A DNA stretch of 64,000 bases from Paragordius varius (lineage: Eukaryota > Nematomorpha). Under the pieces are notes generated by a model, which worked only from the letters and a program-made list of their open reading frames with translations, made no database searches and was not told the DNA's origin. Shown piece by piece: positions 36,234 through 48,200 of the stretch (positions within the stretch are counted from its first letter, which is position 1; each line of letters opens with the position of its first letter). The position numbers and the translations under genes are program-made. The stretch is from the NCBI GenBank assembly GCA_964247055.1, contig OZ176053.1, positions 5,828,001-5,892,000 on the forward strand, written 5' to 3'.

Positions 36234-39200
36234 ATGAAGTTTATATTTATCCTTTTATCGTCTATAAATGTGATATATTCAATTAAAAAAGTTACCTTAC
36301 CAATCAAAATCGCATCATACCTTGTTTCACATGATAAAAAAAATATATGGGTTGGTACACATTCGGGACAGTTATTAAATGTGGATCCAAAAACCAATAA
36401 TTTGCAATGTTTTGACCAAAATACATTTTTATCTTGCAACACCTCCGGGAAAATTATTGAATTCAAAAATTCTATATCAACTCTGATTCAATCGCCCAAT
36501 TCTGTAAATTTTGTTTTAGCGTGTGGAAATCGTTATTTTGCCTCAGATTTTGGTTATCGTTGCACTCTTCATGACAAAAATAATATTATGTTGTTTGAGA
36601 AGTTACCTAACCAAAATAATGAAAATATTTTTTCCTCTAATCACACTTCTATGCTTTTTTATAGCAATGCTCCGAACGGTCTAAATTTAACCGAAGATAT
36701 GGTATTATTTGTTGCCAAATCATTGAGATCGGAATCTTATCAACAAAATTTAGCACAATCAATTTTTCTCTCAAGCCGAAAAGAAGTATCCGATTACGCT
36801 AAAAAGAAAAATTCGAAAACTAACACATTTTTAGAGTCTCTAGTTCACTCTTCTTTTCCCCAACTTTCTCGTAGTCAAGGATTAAAATTAAATTATACGT
36901 ACACATATAATGATGGATATTCTTTCACCGCAATGGGCCTTGCACCCAATTATGTCCCCAAAGTCGACATAAAATTTATTTACGGATTTTCTCATGAACG
37001 CTTTGTATATGCTCTTTATATGCAGGTTTTTACCACCATATAAAACAATGTTTTGCGTTAAATTTTCAAGTTTTTAGGATATTTTTGACTATCCTAGTCT
37101 TTAAACCACTAGATGTAAAACTATGTTTATAGATTTTTTTGAAAATGTGAAATATACGAAAAACTGCTGTCGTACTAATTTATTAACAAATGCAGTATGC
37201 ACATTCATATTGGCGAATTGGACGTATGAATAAAAAACAAATGTTTGATGTTAATCTATTTTTTCCTATTATGGAGAAATTTGGTTGTAAATCATGCGCT
37301 ATTGTAATACCAATTTGCCAATACTAATGTAAATTGGTCAATATAAATGTGCATACTGTGTATGTTGTTTCTTATATTGGATGATATACCATTTACAATT
37401 CAAATTCAAACCTAAACAATTCAAATTCTAAAAATAAATTATGAAATTTCGAGCTAATATAACTCATCATTAATATGAAATATATTTTTACGACATAGTT
37501 TATTATTTTTTCAACCTTATATCAATTTTAAAAATTTTATTGTATTATTAAAAAATAAAGGTAATTTTTCATTCTAAAAAACACATTTATTTTAGAATGA
37601 TTGAATTGTTTGAGGGTGAATTTGAATTGTTGAAGGGTGAATTTGAACTGTAAATGGTATAAAATTTATTCAATGCTAGAGGAGTGTTTCAGACAATCAA
37701 GGATCTCACATCTACCAAACGAGATTGATCCGAATATGTCAGGATGATTTGAGTTTTTCTTCCTACACAGAAGTACCTCTCACATGTTATTTCGGTTCTC
37801 ATCATGTTCCATACAATTTAGCTAAAACTGCTTTCTTTGGTATTTCTTCTTTTTACATGCTATTTTTCGCAAAAAAATAACATGTTGTATAACAATGGAT
37901 TTATTTTAAAACTTTTGAGATTTAATATAAAACAATGCAAAAATGTGTGTAATTTGTCAAACTGTTAAGTTATATTTTTAATGTAGGTTTTTTGAATTTT
38001 TTTGCGTCAACAATCCAATTATAGATTGGATAGTTTGAAAAAATTTATTTTTATATGTAACTCATTTTTATATAAGGTAAAGATTCCCATGGATCACATG
38101 TATTATACATTGCAATGAATACCAATTATCCAAATGTTGAAAGCTCTGAAGCAAATCTATCTTTGGGGACAGTTTTATGCATGTTTCCCATGTCTGAAAT
38201 TATGGCGGCATTCACGCAAGCCATCAAAGATTGTTACAATGGTTATGGTTTTCACATACCATGGTTAGTTGGTATCCAGGAACAATGCGTTAAAGATGTA
38301 AAAAATTTGGGAATTATATTTTAATATTGCGCTTTTATTATATTGCAAATTTATTACTTTAAAAAAAACACTAATATGTTTTAACTCCAATTAATGGCAG
38401 TTTATGTTATTAAAGGTCTCAAAAATTTCGATTATAAAATTATTGTTTTAATTATATATTGGGGTTTTATTTCCATTTATGATTTTTATTTTAAAAACAC
38501 TATTGGTCCTGGCTTCAATAAATTTTTGTTGTTAAGGTAAAAATTTTTGGTTATAAAATTATTGCTTTTTCTTAACGTTTTATTCTTTTCACTTTTTAAA
38601 TACTTAACTAAGTCCACTCTCAGCTCAAATTGTTATGGTTTTTTGAGGATGTAAAATATATAAACATTGATTTAATGACATATTATAGGTAATTTTCCAA
38701 ACTTATTTTTGTACTTTATAATCGTTTAGACTTCAGCCCAAATAAATGATAGTTTTTGTGGTTCGCCATCAAATTATCCCATACAAGCTCAAAGCGAATT
38801 ATTTGTACAAACACCGTATTATATTAAGGGTCTTACCGTCACCTCATTATCAATCCAGAACAATCATGATAAAGCGATCAACAAAATGGTTGGATTCATA
38901 GGAACGACGAATGGTCTTATTATAAAGGTTTTATCATAACTTATTTTAATCCTTAATTGCTGAATTTTTTTGTTTCTTAATTTAACATTTTGTAGAAGTT
39001 AAAGTTAAAAAGTAAATTTGCCTCTAATTATTCTGTTACCCTTAAGAGATATTTTGTCAGCAATGTGTTAAGTTTGATGGATAATAATACTCACGACTTT
39101 AAAATAATTAAATTTTTTATTCACCAAGGAAATGCAATTTAAACATCAAATCTTGGTATGCACAATGTTTATATGATATATATATTTTTATGTGAACAAA

Positions 39201-42200
39201 TTATCTTGAATGACCATTTAACAATCATTTTTTGTTTAGTTTGTATTGAATCAAGATGAAATCACTTTCGTATGGGCTTATGATACTGTCACATCTACAC
39301 AAATACCAAATCCAAATCACTTAAATCATCAAACTCTCATGCACCAAAATTTAATGCAAACATTGCAAAATGATGATTCTTTTATCCTACCATTACCTCT
39401 TACGCCTGCAGTTTTACCCATGACTCAACATAGCTTTGTTGAACAAAATCAAGATTATTATTTTACTAGTGAAAAAACACCTTCCAAAATTTCAATGTTA
39501 GTATTGGCTTCAAACAAGCAGTTATTGCTTATCCCAACGAATTCTTGTAGCATTTATGGCACCTCTTGCCAACAATGTATTCAGAGTCATGTTTTAGATC
39601 CCCTAGAATGTGGTTGGTGTACAACTTTAACGCAAAACACCATAAACACCGAGAAGGGTCAATGTATGACACAAAACGAATGTAAGAATAGAGGACACAT
39701 TCATGATGTCAAATATAATACCATAGGTACAAATAGATTTGACAAACACATTAGTATTGAACAGTCAAGCGAATCAACAATATACCAATGGGAGACCCAA
39801 AACTGTAAACCTATTATTAAAAAGGTTTAACTATATATTCATTACATTGTTTTCGTAAGTAAAGGCTTTTAGGCATATTTTGAAAAAAATTATCTTCAAT
39901 CAATTTTTTAATCGATAGGTATGGCCATTGAATGGACCAATACAGGGAGGAACTGAAATTTATATATATGGTGATTCTTTTCATACATCTTTCGATTCAT
40001 ATCAAAAGAATAATAAAGATAAAAATGTTGAAACCTTAAAGGTTTATTTAGGTCCCACAATGGCTCAATTAACTAATAATAATTTAGAAACGGATTGGGA
40101 GAAATGTCACATATCTTTTATAAACGATACTATAATCAAATGCAAAGTTCCACCTTTGTTCAAATTACAAACGAAATTTAGGTTATCTTATAATAATAAT
40201 AATAATAATGACGTAAATTCAGTCACTAAGTTTTATATTACTTTGAAAGAAGAAAGGGGTCAGACAAAATCCTTAACCAAATATGCAACAATCCCATTTG
40301 AGTATAAAGAAGTTCAAATATATAAATATGAACCACATATGGGATTACTATCTGGTTCCAATATTATAAGATTATATGGAAAAAATTTGGATGTCGGATC
40401 TAACGTTACTGTATCAGTTAGTCGTGATAAGAGTCTGCATGTATGCGAAATTGTTAATCAAACATCTAAACTGATTATTTGTCATTTAAAACTGCCTGAA
40501 GAGACAATAGGGAATTCTTTATACGAATCATTTGATATATCTCTTACCATAGATAATTTAATCACGCATGTCACTCCCAATTTTAAAGTATTCCCTGTTC
40601 CAAAGATTATAACATTGACGCCAACCAAATGTATTATGAGGTATGTTAGAGTTCGTGGCTTAGATTTTTATTTTTAAAATTGATTTCATATGATATTTTG
40701 AAAATTATAAATTTCAATCTTTTTAACAAATTTTATTTTTTTAGTGGCGGATGTGCATTAACGCTTTCAATCAATGATATTCAATCAATTGACATTGCTA
40801 CTTGGGTAAAATGGCAAAATTTGCTCAACATAAGTTTAATCGTTCATAAAAACGATGTTGAACTTTTATATGGACCATTAAAGGAATTTCACAGTATGTA
40901 TGACAATGAGATTCATATATTAATTAACACAAATGGCTCATTTTGTAAAAAGCAAGATAACACTCATTCTTTGCTTTGTACCATAGTGATTCCCAATATA
41001 ACTAGTCATCTTACCAATTTTATGGCAGCAAAAGTATTAACTTCCAAGTCTACCGCTGGTTTTTTGCTGAAAAATGACAATTTAATAACCGCAACTACAT
41101 CGAGCGTTTCATTAATCATGGCTAAAATCTCTGTTCATTTTAATCAAATTATTTCCATTTTCGTGCAATCATTCGTGCTGTATAGAGATCCGGTTTATTA
41201 TTCTTTCCCCCTAACACCATATCGTTTAAATGGAACAACAAATGAATTAACAATCAGGGGTGAACGTTTAGACTTGGTTCATACGCCACAAAATATAAAA
41301 ATATTGGTTGGGAAGCAATATGTATGTGTTATTCATAAATTCAAGTCCTATTATTTGACCTGTCATATAATCCATATCAATCATTTGGCCAATCAAAGTT
41401 TTGCAGCGCCGAGAACATTAGTGACTAATTCGACAAAACATAATATTGAAACAAAAGAACAACTGCCATATGGGAAACTTAAACAAAATGATCTAAGTGT
41501 GTATGTTGGCACCCATTTTCTCGAACATAACATGCAAAATGGTAAATGTTTTATTTAAAATACAATAATTTAGATATATTTTGATTATATTACTTATATC
41601 CTTTTCAAGGTCAAAACATAAACGATGGAAGACGTGTTAAACGAGAGCCCTTACATCAAACCAAAAAGGAAATTGCACATGAGGTAATAGTAATGGCTGG
41701 CCCATTAACTTTTAGCCTTGGAATGGTTTGGTTTGATCCAGCTCAAATTTCTGAATATCACCAAATAGATGAGAAAGACACCCTTTCTAATTTGGGGCAT
41801 GGGATAGAACTACATACCGATGATATTTCCGACAACAGTTCAGCCAAACAATTTGCCATAGATGTTAGAGCAAATTTAGTTTGGGCAATATTGGCTGTTT
41901 CTATCCTGGCCTGTTTCATTGTGTGTTTCCTCGTTTGTGCGTGGTGGAAACGATATAAAAATATGAGTAAGTTTATCAATATTACTCTTTTTAAGAGAAT
42001 TCCAATTTTTTTATCTAATATTTTTGGTTTAGAATTGAGAGAAGCTCTTCGGTTAACTCCCAAATATATGCAAAGTTTTCCCTATATATCTTCAACAATT
42101 AAAAATAATAAACTCAATAATCGTTTTCCGTGGTTATCAGAGTTTAATAATAATAATACATGCAGTTCATCTTCTGTCACCACGATAAACAATATCAATA

Positions 42201-45200
42201 ATCATAACATTGTAACATGTCTTGATTCTGAGGATTCTCTCAATACCAACTTGGATGACAAATCAAACATAAGTATGTTTCCCACTAATTTTTTAACGAA
42301 AAAAATATTATTATGTTTAAAACAATTTTTATTATGTGGTTTTTAGAGTATTTGCCACAAACTTTAAATGAACCCACGAATCAATCTTGTATGCATGAAT
42401 CTACATCAAATAAGACCAATAGTAAATCTTCCCACCCCGCTCGCAAATCAAAGAAAACTACATTGTCGTCCAACCTTAGGCCATTTGTTTTTGGTAAAAC
42501 AGCCGCACAAAATTATCCGGCTTTGTTACTTGATTCCGATTTTATATACCGTCAACAATATAGTGTCAATAATATGGTTAGTAGTATTAACACGAATAAT
42601 ACGCCTTCCACAAAATCAGGACTTCTGCATAAAATTACATCAAATATTTCAAGATGGCAACTAAAACCGCCAAAGCCGGGTGTTGCTTTTGGTCAAACAA
42701 ACAACGTTTTAGAATGTTATAGCGATAATAATAACAATAAAAAGAGAAAGAGTGCAGGAAATGGTAATGGTCCAACTTTACCCGCTAATTTACTGCGCGA
42801 TTTTGATGAGGAAACACGTAGTCTACTTCAAGATCCTAACATGCTTATCCCGCCAGACCGATTGCAAATTGGCCCATTGATTGGGCAAGGGAATTTTGGA
42901 CGTGTTTATAAAGGATTTTATTTTTATTATCCTAATTCATCTTGTGGTACATCCAATATGCCATCAGTAGCGGAAAATTCAAACGAAAATGTTGCAAAAC
43001 AAAGTAAAAACACACCTGTCAAACAAGATTGTATGGATGTGGCTATTAAAACGCTCAACAGTAGATATTTAAATTGCTATTATTAAAATACAAATATAAT
43101 TTGTTTATTACTAACATTATTGGTACTTAAAAATTGATTAATATATTATTGATAATTCTTATTAATTTAGACCAAGGGTGTCTAATTTAAATGGCTTCGC
43201 GGGCCGCATTTGAAAATATTATAAGCATTTAATATTTCATTTAGAATAATACCATACTTTAAATTTACAAGCAACATATAAATACGAATTATTTCATCAA
43301 TTTTTGCTAGATCGTTGCCAAAATTTGGCAAGATTTGTTTTAAAAGACAAAAAAATATCAATTTTACTAACAATATTTTGCGAGTTATAGAATTTATTTG
43401 GTAATTTTTCAAACTTTTTGTCCGCATAAAATATTTCGGAGGATTGCATGTTGGACACCCCTGACGTAGTCGTTTAAAAAGTATTCAATTTTAATACTTT
43501 CCCACTTTATTTAATCAATATATATACTTTTAGGACAAAATCCTTTTTTTTTCATTTATTATCCAAGTTTAAATTTATAATACTAATCTAGCAACATTGG
43601 CAAGACCGGAAGATTTGCGTTCATTCTTGCACGAAGGCTTGCGGATGAAAGAATTTAGCCATCCACATGTCATGTCACTGATTGGTATTTCATGGGGAGG
43701 TCCACACAACCATAAGGCGGCTTTTGCTTTGGGCGGCGCCGCCTCTGATAAAACCTCAACATCAACTCTTACTAATTTACGATCACTTCTATTCCCTAAT
43801 AAATTAACGCATGCTCTCTGTACGGCAAATAATAATCCATACGAATATTTACAACAGCCCTTGGTTATATTACCTTACATGGCAAATGGGGATATGTTAA
43901 GTTACCTGCGTAACCCGGGCGTTAATCCAACCCTAGGCAATTTGCTAACGTGGGCTCACCAAATAGCGGACGGGATGACATACCTATCCAAACTCAAATT
44001 TGTCCATCGAGATTTAGCGGCCCGAAATTGCATGTAAGTTTGATAATGAACGTTTGAAATAAAATAAATTTAAAATAAAGGAATTATGCGTTGAAAGGAA
44101 TATGAAATTATTGGTGTTGTATGTCTTTATTTTTGGGATATTGCTAAAATATTTGTTGGGGCATAGATTCGATGTTATATTTTAACAATATCTTATTTAT
44201 TTTTATGATTTTTATGCAAAAGTCTCCTAATTTTATAGTTGTTTATCATTCTTGGTGATATGTCAAGCTATGTATATGGCATTAATTTAGGAGTTGATGC
44301 CTTAAACGTCAATTGATAAGACATAAATCTTTATTAGATCTGTATTGAAGGATTTGGGTTTTTTGGATTATGTTGGCCAACCATCGCCTTTCGCTGCAAA
44401 TTTTTGAGATAAAAGAATTCAATTACAACCATATACATTTCTAATTTTCACCAAATGTTAAGGAGTTTTTGCTTTAAAAGAGGTTTTAATTAACGCTGAT
44501 ATATATGAAATCGTTACCACATATTTTTTCGTTTTTATGAAAATCTCGATTTTTTCGTTTCTGCAATATGTTAAAGTATATATATTTTATTAAATCTGTA
44601 ATGGTATTTGGTTACCAAGACATATAGTTACATTGAAAAAAGTCACAAAGTTGATAACATAGATTAAAAATTAAATGTGCCTACTAATTAATTTCAGCAT
44701 TCACATAAGTGTTTTATCCATGATCTTAGGTTGAATCAAGATTATTGTGCCGTGGTTTCAGATTTTGGCCTATCTCGTGACATTTATGAAAAGGATTATT
44801 ACTCGTGTTCCAACAAAGCTGTTCGGCTTCCCATCAAATGGATGGCTTTGGAGAGTTTGACCAAAAATATTTATAATGCCAAAACGGATGTTGTAAGTTT
44901 TATCATATATGTATGTATATCTCAAAAAAGGTTTGATCATTAACAATAATAACTAAAAAATATGGACAAACTAGTTAATAAGCAAATTATTTTTAAACCG
45001 GATTTAAACTGATTATTAGCTTTAAAAATAAATTAGGTCCCACCCATAAACTTAATATTCAAAAAAAATCGTCAAATATCTATTAGATGTGCGCTGACAC
45101 TCGTCGCTTGGACTTAGTCGGCACCATATTTTGCTGGTTTTAAAAAAAATCGATAAATTGTTTATGTTTTATTTATAGGGTGGCATATTCAAAGGGTGGT

Positions 45201-48200
45201 ATTATACTCGGATTTATATAAAATAGCCTAATTAAAATTTCCCTCTATGCGGGAAATGCATAAAACTTTCATTATAATTTTGGAACATAATTTACAAAGG
45301 GTGAATCCCTAACCAATGGCTTATATAAAAAGTGTACTAAAATGTTTGCTTTATATTGAAAATAGCCATTACCCTTATAGAATATTTATGCCAAGGGGTT
45401 TCCAAAAATCTGCTTCAAAGCCACATTAATTTTATAGGATGGCGCATTTTATATCGGATGAGGCTCAGCCCTAAGGCAGTTTTGAAAAACTCGCATTCTC
45501 CCGAAAATTGAAAAGATTTAAATTGTTATTTTACGATGAGGGGCTTAATAAAATAAGAATTTTTTTATTGACTTTGAATATGACCGCATTTTTCCCAAAA
45601 ATTACCCAAAAAACACGATTTTTACCTGTAATGCATTTCCTAGACGACACCATCAATATATCGATAACATGTTTTAATAAAAACAATAAAAAAATGCGGA
45701 TATATAGATCAAGACAATTATTTGCTTGGAATATACAGTAGGGTACCTTGAAATTAACACAAAAAGCGCCTGACAATTATTTTTACTTTTAAACGAGAAA
45801 GTTTATGCTCTCATAATTTTTGAAAAAATGCTTAATTCCAACTTATTACTATATGAAGCCATATAACATTGAATGGATACCCGGAGGATAAAGACGCTAG
45901 GCTAATTACTTACGGCAGGGCTTCTTAAACTTTTGTAGTTCCCGACCCCATTTATGATTGCGAATTTTTTAACGACTCCAACAAATATAAAATAATAATA
46001 GTTTCTTTGAAATAACACTTAATTTTATTGATAATATTATCAGGATTATTTCGGTTTTAAGAGATGGACAAAAATAAATCTACATTTTTATAAATTTCTA
46101 CAACATTTTCTGATTCATAGTAAATTTATACAAGCTACTAGCTGCTGTCACGCTTCTCTGTGACATAGTCTCGCCGATAATTATTCTTAATAATTTGAAA
46201 TAAATAGTGTTAATGGAAATAAAAAAATATAAAAAAAACATATTTAATAAAAAGTATGTCTTTAATTATTCTTTTACAGGTTTTTGCATAGGCTTAAATA
46301 TTGTTTACATTGACCATATTTAAACTGTCCTTTATTAATGTTAATATTTAAATATCATTGGATTTATTTTAAAATTTTCGTTTTACGAAATCATGCTTTA
46401 AAGTTTTATTTTGAAATTGTGTTCACACAGCTGGTATCAAGGGATATAAAAAGTAAATCATTTTTGGTCCCTTTTTAAGGAAAGAATGATATTATACGAA
46501 TTCACCAGAAATGTGTTTAACTGAACTCGTATTGCTTCTTAAGTCTTTTTGAAAATTAGCTCCAAAACCACGCCATTTTGTATGGCTGTCAGTTATTTGG
46601 AAAAAGCGCTGAGTTAATTCTTTGCCTTTATAGGGCAAATATTTGGGATTATCTTTGATACCATCGTCTCATGGGTTATATGAAAAAATACCTCAATACT
46701 AAATAATCGTTATGATGGCGTATTTTTAGGGCATAAAGGCCCCAAACTAACTGATAATAAAAAAAACCCACCTTAATTTTTACCTAGTTACGGATAATAT
46801 TTCAAGCTTGTATTGAGCTCATATTGCTTCATATCGCTTCACTGTAAATTAGCTCCAAAACAACGCAATTTCTATATAGTGGCGCAGTTTTAGCGGCTAT
46901 CAGTTTACCCTGCAGCCAATATTAAAAAACGCAAGACTATAGTTTTTGCCTTTTAACAGGAAATACCTGGAATCCTCATTGAATTATAACGGTATCATAC
47001 CCTTGGCTAAAAATTATTTAGTTTTTTTGAAAAAATGGCATTTTACGGAGGGAGCGGGTAAAAAGAGAGCCTAAATTAAAAAAGTAAGCCGATGTTCAGT
47101 GCAATCGAACACAAGTAAAAAAATCATTTGAAATCGACCAACCTGTTTTCCGCAAAATTGTCTTAAAGACACCGTTTTTGTGGACTTGTGCTTTCAAAAA
47201 AATCCGTTTTTTAACCCGGTGGGCCCGAACTGGGGGCCTAATTCAAAAAGGGCGAAACTATTGTGTTCTCCATATTTGGATTCCGGTTTTCCTAAAACGA
47301 CAAAGCCCATTTTCCATTTTTATAAATATATATATAATTACCGGTATAGAAATGCTGGTATAAACAGTTTCCGAACCAGAAGATTTTATGATATATTTAT
47401 CTACAATGATTGTTATTTGTCTTTAGAACAATAATTTTAAAATTTAAAAAAATATTTTTAAATTGTATATCACTCGCGACCCCAAATGGGGTCGCGACCC
47501 ATAGTTTAAGAAGGTCTGCCTTACGGGATATATTTCCATTATTATATCCATATAGTATCAAAGGTTTTCCTAAATATTGCTTCCAAGCTACGTTCTCTCT
47601 ATATGATGCGTTTTTAAAATACCTACGAATTAATTTAAAAAAGGGACGTTTTAACTTCACCAACAGCTAAAAGCATTACTGAATCCATATCATATAGGTT
47701 TTTTAGCTTTTAAATTTATGGTTTCTTATATGGTGGCATATTTTAAAGAGTTTGGAGTTTTTCCAGTGATTAATTTAAGATAGCGCTTAACCAATTTTTT
47801 GGGTTTAAGCGGATACCTGCAACCATTATTGAATCCATATAATCTCATAGTTCAATAATTTGTTTCAAAGCCACATTATTTCTATATAATGACATATTTT
47901 ACAGAGGATGAGGTCTTACTCAATGGGTGAATAAAATGCGGTGCTAGAATCCCCTTATTTGGAAATTAAACATCATTTATACCATAGGGTCTCATAACTT
48001 ATCCGAAAAAATTGACATAGTTAAGCCCTATTAGCGGCTTATAAATCGTTGTAAAATTTGCATGACTGGAAATAGCTGAAACTTTTATTTTCTTTACACC
48101 ATAACAGAAAATTTTTATAGGCTGTGCATTTTAGGAGGCAATCTCTTCCAGTAAAAATATTGGTAATTTTTCAGTAATTTTTTCTCCGCCCTTTAACAAT

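Larger units (their letters stand above)
45100..48150 (-). repeat. Satellite-like array 2, inverted relative to array 1, split by a hAT element
   Basis: Degenerate units of the 15.2-16.9 kb family lie on the minus strand at about 45100-45907 and 47527-48150. Recurring words are TTCAAAGCCACATT..TATATAATG.CATATTTTA and GGTAATATTTGGAATCATTATTGAA-type strings. Joining the flanks at the hAT insertion point (TTACGG / GATATATTTCC) restores a normal unit, so the array was continuous before insertion. It lies in the 4.3-kb intron 11 of the kinase gene (44893-49194). Confidence 0.7.
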
